Below are positions 8,572 through 16,961 of a stretch of DNA of 64,000 bases, one piece after another. The notes beneath the pieces were generated by a model, which saw only the letters and a list, made by a program, of their open reading frames with translations, searched no databases and was not told the DNA's origin. Position numbers and translations under genes: made by a program. This stretch comes from Suilimivivens sp964393865 (lineage in GTDB: Bacteria > Bacillota > Clostridia > Lachnospirales > Lachnospiraceae), in assembly GCA_964393865.1 (NCBI GenBank), contig CAYMUW010000008.1:1-64000 (forward strand). The letters are read 5' to 3'. Numbering within the stretch: the stretch's first letter is position 1; each line of letters begins with the position of its first letter.

Positions 8572-9966
8572 TTATTTATCCTTGATTCTGATCTGCTCCA
8601 GAAATTCTTTGTTTATCCTGATAGCTTCTTTCATTGCACTGGGCCCCGGGGCGCCGGTGGTCAGCCTTTTCTCCACGCAGGTCTTTAAACTGATGGCATC
8701 ATACACATCCGCCTCAAATACGGGACTGATTTCTTTCAGCTCCTCAATACTTAAGGCGTCTATGCTGCTGTTTTTCTCAATACAGTACAGCACCAGCCTT
8801 CCGATAATTTCGTGAGCATCCCGGAAGGGAACGCCTTTATTCACCAGATAATCTGCCGCATCAGTCGCATTGGTAAAGCCCTTCATAGCGCTATCTTCCA
8901 TAACACGATCGTTAAATCTGATGGTAGATAACATGCCGTTAAACAGAGTCAGGCAATTCTTAACGGTTTCAATGGCATCAAAGGTGACCTCCTTGTCCTC
9001 CTGCATGTCTTTATTGTAGGCAAGGGGCAGTCCTTTCATGGTGGTCAATATGGAAACAAGAGCTCCGTAAACCCGCCCTGTCTTTCCTCTTACAAGCTCT
9101 GCGATATCCGGATTCTTTTTCTGCGGCATAATGCTGCTTCCGGTTGAAAAGGCATCATCGATTTCCACAAAACGATATTCATTGGAGTTCCATATGATAA
9201 TCTCCTCCGAAAAACGGCTTAAATGCATCATAATCGTAGAAAGCGCCGCCAGAAATTCTATCACATAGTCTCTGTCTGCCACAGAATCCATGCTGTTAAG
9301 AGTGGGCCCCTCAAATCCCATAAGTGAAGCGGTATAAGATCTGTCAAGAGGATATGTGGTTCCCGCAAAGGCTCCAGCGCCAAGGGGACAATAATTCATC
9401 CGTTTGTATATATCGGAAAGACGCAGCACATCCCTTTTAAACATTTCAAAGTAAGCACCCATATGATGAGCCAGAGTGGTAGGCTGTGCCTTTTGAAGAT
9501 GGGTAAAGCCCGGCATATAGGTGGTTAAATTATTTTCCATAATATTCAACAGTGTTTCCAACAGCTCATGCAGACAATCATTGATCTGTACTGTCTCCGA
9601 TCTCACGTAAAGCTTCATGTCAAGCGCAACCTGATCATTCCTGCTTCTGCCGGTATGCATTTTCTTGCCTGCATCACCGATCCTTTCGATCAGCTTTGCT
9701 TCCACAAAGCTGTGAATATCTTCATATTCATCCGAAATAGAAAGTCTTCCCTCTTCCACATCGGTTCGAATACCCGTCAATCCCTTTATAATATCATCCT
9801 TTTCCCTGCAGGTGATAATTCCCTGCTTCTCCAGCATAACTACATGGGCTATGCTGCCTTCTATGTCCTGCTCAAAAAGCTTTTTGTCAAAATTGATCGA
9901 AGCATTAAACTGATAAACCAGCTTGTCCGTTTCCTTCGTAAAACGTCCGCCCCACAATTGAGCCAT
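8572..9966 (-). CDS. argH: Argininosuccinate lyase
   Basis: A 464-residue fumarase/aspartase-superfamily enzyme splitting argininosuccinate to arginine and fumarate. The family signature GSSIMPQKKNP is present with the catalytic serine loop at S277-S278, as are TGRSRND and the TTLAHH substrate region. The start at MAQLWGGRF is chosen because TTGGAGG is well placed for 9966, while the longer reading frame start (9981) overlaps that site. It is first in the argH-asd transcript. No argG lies in the window. Confidence 0.96.
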   Translation of the reverse strand: MAQLWGGRFTKETDKLVYQFNASINFDKKLFEQDIEGSIAHVVMLEKQGIITCREKDDIIKGLTGIRTDVEEGRLSISDEYEDIHSFVEAKLIERIGDAGKKMHTGRSRNDQVALDMKLYVRSETVQINDCLHELLETLLNIMENNLTTYMPGFTHLQKAQPTTLAHHMGAYFEMFKRDVLRLSDIYKRMNYCPLGAGAFAGTTYPLDRSYTASLMGFEGPTLNSMDSVADRDYVIEFLAALSTIMMHLSRFSEEIIIWNSNEYRFVEIDDAFSTGSSIMPQKKNPDIAELVRGKTGRVYGALVSILTTMKGLPLAYNKDMQEDKEVTFDAIETVKNCLTLFNGMLSTIRFNDRVMEDSAMKGFTNATDAADYLVNKGVPFRDAHEIIGRLVLYCIEKNSSIDALSIEELKEISPVFEADVYDAISLKTCVEKRLTTGAPGPSAMKEAIRINKEFLEQIRIKDK

Positions 9967-9999
9967 AAAATCATCCTCCAATAGTTAAATCTGAATTTG

Positions 10000-10028
10000 A
10001 TACTATCATATTTTCCCTTATATTTCAA
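10000..10028 (-). promoter_or_regulatory. Probable argH promoter
   Basis: On the minus strand TTGAAA, a 17-base spacer, then TAGTAT, ending 34 bases upstream of the argH start codon. I see no ARG-box-like palindrome over it. Confidence 0.5.
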
Positions 10029-10038
10029 CGTTTTATTT

Positions 10039-10064
10039 AAAAAGCCGGCACAAAAAGCCGGCAC
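10039..10064 (-). repeat. Two tandem copies of a 13-bp GCCGGC unit
   Basis: AAAAAGCCGGCAC occurs twice, directly adjacent, in the argH/ABC divergent region. On the minus strand the two GCCGGC cores can pair into a short hairpin followed by a T-run, which resembles an intrinsic terminator pointing at argH, yet no minus-strand gene lies upstream. It is either a relic terminator or an operator. Confidence 0.6.
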
Positions 10065-10120
10065 ACATATGTCGAATGTTCATAAATTAGAAGTATAAAA
10101 AAAGGAAATGAGGTCCCGCA

Positions 10121-10894
10121 ATGGAACAGCCTATTCTGGAATGTCGGAATATCAGTTTTTCATATCACAGTTTAAAATGCGAGACTAAAGCGCTTAATCA
10201 TATATCTTTTCAGGTTCATCGGGGAGAATTTATTGCCATTGTTGGTCCCAGCGGCTGCGGAAAATCCACGCTTCTTTCCATTATTGCAGGTCTAATGCAG
10301 CCGGAAGAAGGGGAAGTATGGCTGGATCACAGCAGTGATGTGAGGATCGGCTATATGCTTCAGCAGGATCATTTGCTGGAATGGCGCTCTATCTGGAAAA
10401 ATGTACTTCTTGGTCCCGAAATAACTAAAACAATGAGTCCCGAAAAGGAGGCTCTTGCGGAACGTCTTTTGAAGGATTACGGCTTATATCGGTTTAAGGA
10501 CAAAAAGCCGGGAGAATTGTCCGGTGGTATGAAACAGCGGGCCGCCCTCATCCGCACCATGGTCATGGAGCCTGCACTTCTTCTTCTTGATGAACCCTTC
10601 AGCGCTCTGGATTACCAAAGCCGTTTAATGGTTTCCGCCGACATAGGAAGCATTATACGGAAAAGCGGAATTACCGCCATTCTGATTACACATGATTTAT
10701 CCGAAGCAATTTCACTGGCCGACAGAATTTTAATCATGACCAAAAGACCTGCTACTATTAAAAAGGATATTCCGGTCCAGCTTACTATGACGGAAAATTC
10801 TCCTCTTGCCGCAAGAAGCGCTCCGGAATTCAATAATCTGTTTACATTTCTATGGAAGGAGATTTCCGATGAATATTCAGGAGAAAACAGCTGA
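10121..10894 (+). CDS. NitT/TauT-type ABC transporter ATP-binding protein
   Basis: A 257-residue ATPase of the SsuB/TauB/NrtD group. Walker A GPSGCGKST is near residue 42, the Q-loop is at MLQQDHL, the signature is LSGGMKQR, Walker B is LLLLDEPFSALD, and the switch His is in LITHD. It would energise uptake through the overlapping permease. Substrates in this family include sulfonates, taurine, nitrate, aromatic sulfonates and pyrimidine precursors; the sequence does not distinguish them. AGGAAATGAGG precedes the ATG. The last 26 bases overlap the permease gene, implying coupled translation. Confidence 0.9.
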   Translation: MEQPILECRNISFSYHSLKCETKALNHISFQVHRGEFIAIVGPSGCGKSTLLSIIAGLMQPEEGEVWLDHSSDVRIGYMLQQDHLLEWRSIWKNVLLGPEITKTMSPEKEALAERLLKDYGLYRFKDKKPGELSGGMKQRAALIRTMVMEPALLLLDEPFSALDYQSRLMVSADIGSIIRKSGITAILITHDLSEAISLADRILIMTKRPATIKKDIPVQLTMTENSPLAARSAPEFNNLFTFLWKEISDEYSGENS

Positions 10895-11705
10895 CCATAC
10901 ATGCGATATCTCCCGGCAGTCCGAAGCCCAGGAGCTTTATGTACGAAAGCATCATCACTACCATCACATGGTCACATTTTCAAGGCTGTTATTATTTGCT
11001 GCATTCCTGATACTTTGGGAGTTTGCCGGAAGATTACAGCTTATTGACACCTTCTTTTTCAGCAGTCCCAGTATGGTAGCTTCTTTCTTTATACAAATGC
11101 TGGCAGACGGCTCCTTTTTTACGCATACAGGAATAACGCTTTTAGAAACGCTGATCAGCTTTGTTTTGATTACTTTGCTGGCCATGGTTATCGCTACCCT
11201 TTTATGGTACTCTAAAACATTGTCAGAAATTCTCGAACCGTATTTGGTGGTTTTAAACAGCCTTCCCAAATCAGCCCTTGCTCCTCTTTTTATTGTATGG
11301 CTGGGCACAGGCACCAAAACAATCATTGTGGCAGGAATTTCCGTGGCAATCTTTGGCTCCATTATCAATCTCTATACAGGGTTTAAGGATACGGACCCCG
11401 AAAAGCTTAAGCTTATTTTTACTCTGGGCGGCAACCGCCTTAATGCATTTTTTAAGGTTGTTCTTCCATCGTCTGTTCCGACTATTTTAAGCAATATGAA
11501 GGTCAATATCGGTCTCGCGCTTGTGGGCGTGATTATTGGCGAATTTCTGGCTGCCAGACAGGGGCTTGGGTATCTGATTATCTATGGTTCACAAGTATTT
11601 AAGCTTAATATGGTCATTACTTCTATTATCATTTTATGTCTTATTGCCATGGGATTATATCAGGGAATTCAATACCTGGAACATCTGTACAAGAAGAAAA
11701 AATAA
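10869..11705 (+). CDS. NitT/TauT-type ABC transporter permease
   Basis: A 278-residue inner-membrane protein. The start at 10869 is set by AAGGAG 7 bases upstream, inside the ATPase gene. The N-terminus is polar with a histidine-rich patch (KHHHYHH, residues about 27-33), then six or so hydrophobic segments. The cytoplasmic EAA loop that contacts the ATPase is visible at LGGNRLNAFFKVVLPSSVP. No periplasmic-type lipoprotein binding protein gene follows; the next feature is a terminator and a tRNA. The His-rich N-terminus is unusual and could bind metal, but that is speculation. Confidence 0.88.
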   Translation: MNIQEKTADHTCDISRQSEAQELYVRKHHHYHHMVTFSRLLLFAAFLILWEFAGRLQLIDTFFFSSPSMVASFFIQMLADGSFFTHTGITLLETLISFVLITLLAMVIATLLWYSKTLSEILEPYLVVLNSLPKSALAPLFIVWLGTGTKTIIVAGISVAIFGSIINLYTGFKDTDPEKLKLIFTLGGNRLNAFFKVVLPSSVPTILSNMKVNIGLALVGVIIGEFLAARQGLGYLIIYGSQVFKLNMVITSIIILCLIAMGLYQGIQYLEHLYKKKK

Positions 11706-11731
11706 AGAGAGTTGCGAGGGCAACTCTCTTT
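11704..11731. terminator. Bidirectional intrinsic terminator
   Basis: A perfect 12-bp stem with a GAGG tetraloop between the convergent permease and tRNA-Thr genes. On the minus strand the stem runs into TTTATTTTTTC, a good U-tract, so it is best read as the tRNA terminator; on the plus strand the stem itself ends in CTCTCTTT and would stop the transporter transcript. Confidence 0.85.
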
Positions 11732-11734
11732 GCA

Positions 11735-11807
11735 AGCTACTGAGGGGACTTGAACCCCTGACCTGCTGATTACGAATCAGCTGCTCTACCGACTGAGCCA
11801 CAGTAGC
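11735..11807 (-). tRNA. tRNA-Thr, anticodon CGU
   Basis: The minus strand folds as a standard cloverleaf: acceptor stem GCTACTG/CAGTAGC, D-loop with GGCTCAGTCGGTAGAGC, anticodon stem CTGAT/ATCAG around TTCGTAA giving anticodon CGT (reads ACG), and T-arm AGGGGTTCAAGTCCCCT. The 3' CCA is not encoded. It stands alone, with its own promoter and terminator. Confidence 0.96.
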
Positions 11808-11844
11808 ACTCTTGTGGTTTACATACAAACCAACAACAAGAAAT

Positions 11845-11873
11845 ATTATAAATGCAGCGTCTGTAATTTGCAA
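11845..11873 (-). promoter_or_regulatory. tRNA-Thr promoter
   Basis: TTGCAA, a 17-base spacer and a perfect TATAAT lie 38 bases upstream of the mature tRNA 5' end on the minus strand. Confidence 0.75.
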
Positions 11874-11888
11874 GTACAAATTTATACT

Positions 11889-11930
11889 GCATTCCAATGC
11901 ATTCCAATGCATTCCAATGCATTCCAATGC
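11889..11930 (-). repeat. 10-bp tandem repeat upstream of the tRNA-Thr promoter
   Basis: Four exact copies of ATTCCAATGC (GCATTGGAAT on the tRNA strand), plus two bases of a preceding copy. The array starts 15 bases upstream of the -35 box and its period equals about one helical turn. It lies between the mscS stop codon and the tRNA promoter. Confidence 0.95.
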
Positions 11931-11963
11931 TTCATTTTCATTTGATTGATTTATTAAAAAATA

Positions 11964-12818
11964 TTACGCTTCATCTAAAGAATCTAAGTGAATATCCATC
12001 TGCGGATAAGGAATACTGATCCCTGCATCATCCAATGCATACTTTATTTCTTCCGTAAGCCGCCATTTGGTCTCCCAGTATGTCTCTTGAGCTGCCCAGC
12101 ATCTTACATTGAGCAAAACACTGCTGTCTCCCAACGCATCCACAAAAATCCGCCTATCCTGATCCTTCAAAACACCTGCGTCCTCATTCAACACCTGTTC
12201 CAGCACTTTTCTGGCGGTTCTGATATCCTCCTTGTAAGAAATTCCTACCGGAATATCCACTCTTCTTGTTTTGCACATGGTGTAATTGGTAATGGAACCG
12301 TTGGCAAGGGTACCGTTGGGCAATACAATTATTTTATGATCCGGCGTGATAAGATGGGTATAAAAAACATCAATACTTTCCACCGTTCCCTCATTGCCTT
12401 CCCCATCCTTAATATAATCTCCCGGGGCAAAAGGCTTTAAAACCAACAGCAGAACGCCTCCTGCAAAATTACTCAGGCTTCCCTGCACCGCAAGACCAAT
12501 CGCCACGCTGGCAGATCCTAAAAGCGCTAAAATACTGGTCGCATCCACACCCAGGCTTGCTGCTATGCTGAGAACAAGTACAAAATACAAGCCCAATTTT
12601 ACAAAAGAATCTATGAAATGAACCGCACCGCTTTCTACCCGGCTTTTATTCAGTGCCTTTTTCAGTACATGGCGGATAAGCCTGATCAACTGCACACCAA
12701 TCAAAAATGCCAGTGCGGCAAGCACCACGCGCACCCCCAGATGAAATGCTTTTTCGGGAAGTTCTGCCAAAAATTCCTCTATGATACCGGCATCCTTTTC
12801 AAATTCCTGCATATCCAT
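11964..12818 (-). CDS. mscS: Small-conductance mechanosensitive channel (MscS family)
   Basis: A 284-residue membrane protein that would open under tension to release solutes on osmotic downshock. Three hydrophobic segments (about 28-48, 68-88, 93-130) end in a TM3 with the glycine/alanine-rich packing pattern (GSASVAIGLAVQGSLSNFAGG); the beta domain (FAPGDYI, VLPNG) and a C-terminal alpha/beta domain follow. Length matches E. coli MscS (286). The ribosome site AAAGGA is rather far (13 bases) from the ATG. It lies 24 bases after glgB and is probably cotranscribed with it. Confidence 0.92.
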   Translation of the reverse strand: MDMQEFEKDAGIIEEFLAELPEKAFHLGVRVVLAALAFLIGVQLIRLIRHVLKKALNKSRVESGAVHFIDSFVKLGLYFVLVLSIAASLGVDATSILALLGSASVAIGLAVQGSLSNFAGGVLLLVLKPFAPGDYIKDGEGNEGTVESIDVFYTHLITPDHKIIVLPNGTLANGSITNYTMCKTRRVDIPVGISYKEDIRTARKVLEQVLNEDAGVLKDQDRRIFVDALGDSSVLLNVRCWAAQETYWETKWRLTEEIKYALDDAGISIPYPQMDIHLDSLDEA

Positions 12819-12842
12819 AGCTTCGCACCAATCCTTTCCCGA

Positions 12843-15290
12843 TTAAGGGTTATTTTTTATTGTCAATGCACGTTCCTGTGCTTCCTTAGCCTTCTGTATT
12901 TCCTCTTCAGCCTTCTTTTGTGCTTCCTTTGCTTTCCTTTCCGCTTCCTGCGCCTGCTTTCGGGCAGCTAAAGCCTCCTCTTTGGCTGCAAGCGCCTGAC
13001 GCTTAGCCTCCTCTGCCTCCTGTCTTGCTGCTTCCGCTCTTTTCTCTGCCTCCAGCTCCGCTTTTTTCTTTGCAATCTGCTGCTTTTCCTTTTCTGTGTA
13101 AGGAACAAAGGCAAAAATGCTGACAGATAACGGTGCTGCCGTCATTTTAAAGGAATAAGGCTTTCCGTCAACCTCATCCTCCGAAACACTCTTTGCCCTG
13201 CCGTTTACTCTTCCAAGACCGCCGTAACATTTGGCGTCGGTATTTAAGATTTCTTTATATTTTCCTTCATAGGGCACACCGATTACAAACTCCTGCTCCA
13301 CATTGGCAAAGTTTGCAGTGACAACCAATACCTCTTCCGGCTTGTCTGTCTTACGCATAAAGGAAACCATACATTTCTCGGGAGAAATACAATTAATCCA
13401 TTCAAAGCCCTCCGGTTTGGTATCCAGTGCATACAATGCGGGCTTTTCCTTGTAGAGCTTATTTAAATCTTTCACCAGCTTGTGAATTCCCTTGTGGGAA
13501 TCATAATTAAGTAATGACCATTCCGTTTGTCTGGTCTCATCAAACTCCTTAAATTCGGCAATATCCTGTCCCATAAAAAGAAGCTTCTTTCCGGGATGGG
13601 TCATTATATAAGCATAGGTAAGCCGCAGGTTTGCAAACTTATCCTCCAAGACACCGGGCATCTTCCCGATCAGAGTAGCTTTGCCGTGTACCACCTCATC
13701 ATGAGAAAATACCAGCATAAAGTTTTCACTGTAGGCATAAATCATGCTGAAGGTCAGCTCGTTATGGTGATGCGCCCTGAAATAGGGATCGTTGCCGATA
13801 TAGGAAAGATAATCATTCATAAATCCCATATTCCATTTCAGGTCAAAGCCCAGTCCGCCGTCATTAAGCCTGCCGGTAATCTTGGGCCATGCCGTAGATT
13901 CCTCCGCTATCATAAGCACATCCGGGTTTCTCTTTTTCATAATGGAATTCAGATGCTTTAAAAACTCCACCGCTTCCAGATTTTCATTGCCGCCGTAAAT
14001 ATTGGCAACCCATTCTCCGTCACGTTTCCCATAGTCCAGATAAAGCATGGAAGCAACCGCATCCATTCGAATTCCATCCACATGATATTTTTCTACCCAG
14101 TAAATGGCGTTGGCAATCAGATAATTGGACACCTGAGGCCGACCATAATTATAAATCAGGGTTCCCCAATGAGGATGGGCACCCTTTCTGGGGTCCATAT
14201 GTTCATACAGGCAGGTACCGTCGAAGCCGGAAAGCCCATGGGTATCTCTGGGAAAATGCGCAGGCACCCAGTCAAGAATTACGCCAATTCCTGCCTGATG
14301 CAGTGCGTCCACAAAATACATAAAGTCTTCAGGGCTTCCGTATCTGGCAGTAGGCGCATAATAACCAATCACCTGATATCCCCAGGATGCATCCAAAGGA
14401 TGCTCCATAATTGGCATGAGCTCAACATGAGTGTAGCCTGTTTCCTTTACATATTTAATAATTTCCTCTGCCAGCTCTCTGTAATTTAAATATTCTCCCA
14501 TATCTGCATTTCTTTTAAAGGACCCCAGATACAGCTCATAAATGCTGATCGGAGAGTTCTCACTTTGCAGCGCCGCTCTTCCCTTCATCCATTTCTGATC
14601 CTTCCACTGATAACCGGAAATATCCTGCACAACGGAAGCCGTTTCCGGCCTGAGCTGCTGGCCAAACGCATAGGGGTCAGCCTTCATAAAGGTCAGCCCG
14701 CCCTTTGCCTTGATTTCGTATTTATAGCATTCGCCCGGCTGCACGTCGGGAATAAAAATTTCAAATATGCCGCCCTCTGCATTTCGCTTCATTTGATGAA
14801 TACGTCCATCCCAGCCGTTGAAATCTCCTACCACACTGACCCGTTGGGCATTGGGCGCCCATACGGCAAAGAAGGTTCCGGAAATCCCCTGTATGGTCAT
14901 GGGATGCGCACCCAGCTTTTCATATATGGAATAATGGATGCCTGCATTAAACTTATCGATATCCTTTGCGTCAATACCAACCGAATACTTATACGCATCC
15001 CGCATGGTTTTTATATTTCCGTCTTTATCTTTGATTTCGTACACATAATCATCAGGAATCCTTCCACTGGCCAGACAGGCAAAATACCCCGTCTCGTCAA
15101 CCATTTCCATCTTGTGTGTCTTATCCTGTGTTTTAATGCTTACGGCTGAAGCACCCGGCTGAAAGGTTTGAAATAATACGCTCTTTCCCGTCACATGGGG
15201 CCCTAAAATTTCATGAGGACTATCCTCTTCTGAGTAAATCACACCTTCAATTTTCGGCCAATTCATCAGCTTATATAATTTACTGTTCAT
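12843..15290 (-). CDS. glgB: 1,4-alpha-glucan branching enzyme with C-terminal helical tail
   Basis: An 815-residue glycogen branching enzyme. The start at MNSKLYKLMNW is chosen because AAAGGA is 9 bases from it and abuts the alternative ATG at 15299. Two N-terminal beta-sandwich (CBM48-like) regions precede the GH13 barrel: nucleophile D410 in GIRMDAV, acid/base E463 in MIAEEST, third acidic residue in FSHDEVVHGK. The all-beta C domain ends near residue 732. After it comes an 83-residue tail made almost only of A, E, K, Q and R, predicted to be one long charged helix or coiled coil, which normal GlgB lacks. No other glg gene is in the window. Confidence 0.93.
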   Translation of the reverse strand: MNSKLYKLMNWPKIEGVIYSEEDSPHEILGPHVTGKSVLFQTFQPGASAVSIKTQDKTHKMEMVDETGYFACLASGRIPDDYVYEIKDKDGNIKTMRDAYKYSVGIDAKDIDKFNAGIHYSIYEKLGAHPMTIQGISGTFFAVWAPNAQRVSVVGDFNGWDGRIHQMKRNAEGGIFEIFIPDVQPGECYKYEIKAKGGLTFMKADPYAFGQQLRPETASVVQDISGYQWKDQKWMKGRAALQSENSPISIYELYLGSFKRNADMGEYLNYRELAEEIIKYVKETGYTHVELMPIMEHPLDASWGYQVIGYYAPTARYGSPEDFMYFVDALHQAGIGVILDWVPAHFPRDTHGLSGFDGTCLYEHMDPRKGAHPHWGTLIYNYGRPQVSNYLIANAIYWVEKYHVDGIRMDAVASMLYLDYGKRDGEWVANIYGGNENLEAVEFLKHLNSIMKKRNPDVLMIAEESTAWPKITGRLNDGGLGFDLKWNMGFMNDYLSYIGNDPYFRAHHHNELTFSMIYAYSENFMLVFSHDEVVHGKATLIGKMPGVLEDKFANLRLTYAYIMTHPGKKLLFMGQDIAEFKEFDETRQTEWSLLNYDSHKGIHKLVKDLNKLYKEKPALYALDTKPEGFEWINCISPEKCMVSFMRKTDKPEEVLVVTANFANVEQEFVIGVPYEGKYKEILNTDAKCYGGLGRVNGRAKSVSEDEVDGKPYSFKMTAAPLSVSIFAFVPYTEKEKQQIAKKKAELEAEKRAEAARQEAEEAKRQALAAKEEALAARKQAQEAERKAKEAQKKAEEEIQKAKEAQERALTIKNNP

Positions 15291-15372
15291 ACTAATCATT
15301 CCTTTCTCTCAGCCGGCAATATTGGTATGCTCATTATTTTACGGCTGCATTTTACTTCATCAGTTACTAATT

Positions 15373-15401
15373 ATTTTAACAAAGATATCTATACAACACA
15401 A
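15373..15401 (-). promoter_or_regulatory. Possible glgB promoter
   Basis: On the minus strand TTGTGT, 17 bases, TAAAAT, placed about 83 bases before the glgB start. It overlaps the possible divergent promoter for the small plus-strand gene. Confidence 0.45.
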
Positions 15402-15418
15402 GCGTCAAGTGTTACAAT
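15390..15418 (+). promoter_or_regulatory. Possible promoter of the 101-residue gene
   Basis: TATACA, 17 bases, TACAAT, ending 37 bases upstream of the start codon at 15456. The -35 match is only four of six. Confidence 0.35.
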
Positions 15419-15455
15419 CATAAGGTATTCAATTTACTGATAAGGATGTGAAAAA

Positions 15456-15761
15456 ATGTTTCAGACACCAAAAAATTCTAACGGTTTTTCCTCTTTAAAT
15501 GAGGAAGAAAAGGACATGCTTTCCCGTATTAATGCTTATGCAGAAAAGGTTCTTGGCGATATAGATCCCCAGAAAACCCGTATCTCATTTCAGCTTGAAC
15601 AGCTTAAACCCATTATGCAGGAAATTGCAGACGAAAAAAACATGGCTCTTGAGGATGTATTTATCAAATACATGGATCTGGCAAGTATTGTTTCTGCCAA
15701 ACAGGATGCCATGTTAAAGGAAGATTTGGATGAAAATCTTACTAATTTTACGGAATTTTAA
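15456..15761 (+). CDS. Small acidic helical protein of unknown function
   Basis: A 101-residue protein with AAGGATGTG before its ATG and a terminator right after its stop, so it is a genuine monocistronic gene. It is acidic, has no cysteine, no signal peptide and no membrane segment, and reads as mostly helical (residues 15-95). The C-terminus is rich in D and E. I do not recognise the family. It faces glgB divergently and serA convergently. Confidence 0.75.
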   Translation: MFQTPKNSNGFSSLNEEEKDMLSRINAYAEKVLGDIDPQKTRISFQLEQLKPIMQEIADEKNMALEDVFIKYMDLASIVSAKQDAMLKEDLDENLTNFTEF

Positions 15762-15763
15762 AA

Positions 15764-15787
15764 GGCTGCCTTACGGCAGCCCTTTTT
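15764..15787. terminator. Bidirectional terminator between the 101-residue gene and serA
   Basis: GGCTGCC-TTAC-GGCAGCC stem-loop followed by CTTTTTATTTT on the plus strand and by TTTTAAAATT on the minus strand. It overlaps the serA stop codon. Confidence 0.85.
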
Positions 15788-16949
15788 ATTTTACAACACG
15801 AACTCTGAACACGCCCTCAATGGATTGAAGCTTGCTGATAATCTCTGCATCCGCAGGCTTTTCAATATCCAGCATGGTGTAGGCAACTTCACCTTTGGAC
15901 TTATTAACCAAATCCGTAATATTAATTCCCTCGTCACCAAAGCATGCGGTAAATTTCGTAATCATATTGGCAATATTTTTGTGGAAGATCGCAACACGTC
16001 CTGCCTGGGTGCAGACACCCATATCGCAGTTGGGATAATTAACACTGTTGTTAATATTGCCGTTCTTTAAATAATTCATCATTTCCTTCACTGCCATCTT
16101 GGCACAGTTATCCTCGGATTCCTCTGTGGATGCGCCAAGGTGAGGAATTACAATACAGCCTTCCTGACCTGCTGTGGTTGTGTTGGGGAAATCCGATACA
16201 TATTTACGCACCTTACCGGACTTAATGCCATCCAGAACATCCTTCTCATTCACAAGAAGATCTCTTGCAAAGTTCAAAAGAATAACGCCATCCTTCATTT
16301 TGGAAATAGCTTCCTGATTAATCATTCCTCTGGTAGAATCCATTAAGGGAACATGAATGGTGATAATATCACAATTTTCATAGATATCTTCTACATTCAG
16401 CACATGCTTTACATCGCGGCTTAAGTTCCATGCTGCATCTACGGACACATAGGGATCATAGCCGTAAACTTCCATTCCCAAATGCTTTGCCACATTTGCT
16501 ACCTTAACACCGATTGCTCCAAGACCGATAATACCAAGCTTTTTATCCTGCACTTCGGTACCTGCAAAGCGTTTCTTTTCCTTTTCGGTTGCCTTGGCAA
16601 TGTTTTCATCATCCTTTGCGGAAGTAACCCAGTTGATACCTCCAACAATATCTCTGGATGCAAGAAGCATACCCGCAATCACAAGCTCTTTCACGCCGTT
16701 GGAATTTGCGCCGGGCGTGTTAAATACGACAATGCCCTTCTCTGCACATTTATCCAGGGGAATATTATTGACGCCTGCGCCTGCTCTTGCAACAGCCAGC
16801 AGGTTCTCGGACAGCTCCATGTCATGCATGGCCGCGCTTCTGACCAAAATACCCTCTGCATCATTGATATCTTCTGTTTTCACAAATTCTTCTGTGAACT
16901 TTTCCAGCCCTACCTGGGCAATGGGATTTAAACAATAATATTTGAACAT
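15786..16949 (-). CDS. serA: D-3-phosphoglycerate dehydrogenase
   Basis: A 387-residue NAD-dependent dehydrogenase for the first step of serine synthesis. The nucleotide-binding motif is GIIGLGAIG, the substrate/catalytic segments are NFARDLL and PHLGAST, and a C-terminal ACT domain (about 315-387) probably binds serine for feedback control. This is the short form with one ACT domain. It lies 12 bases downstream of serC and ends in a shared terminator, so serC-serA is a two-gene operon. serB is not in the window. Confidence 0.93.
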   Translation of the reverse strand: MFKYYCLNPIAQVGLEKFTEEFVKTEDINDAEGILVRSAAMHDMELSENLLAVARAGAGVNNIPLDKCAEKGIVVFNTPGANSNGVKELVIAGMLLASRDIVGGINWVTSAKDDENIAKATEKEKKRFAGTEVQDKKLGIIGLGAIGVKVANVAKHLGMEVYGYDPYVSVDAAWNLSRDVKHVLNVEDIYENCDIITIHVPLMDSTRGMINQEAISKMKDGVILLNFARDLLVNEKDVLDGIKSGKVRKYVSDFPNTTTAGQEGCIVIPHLGASTEESEDNCAKMAVKEMMNYLKNGNINNSVNYPNCDMGVCTQAGRVAIFHKNIANMITKFTACFGDEGINITDLVNKSKGEVAYTMLDIEKPADAEIISKLQSIEGVFRVRVVK

Positions 16950-16961
16950 CCTCTCGTCTCC

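Noticed and set aside
11655..11927. Minus-strand open frame of 90 residues across the tRNA and tandem repeat
   Set aside because: It overlaps a clear tRNA, its terminator and its promoter, so it cannot be a real gene.
11889..11930. Tandem repeat as a CRISPR array
   Set aside because: Units are 10 bp and contiguous with no spacers, and no cas genes are present.
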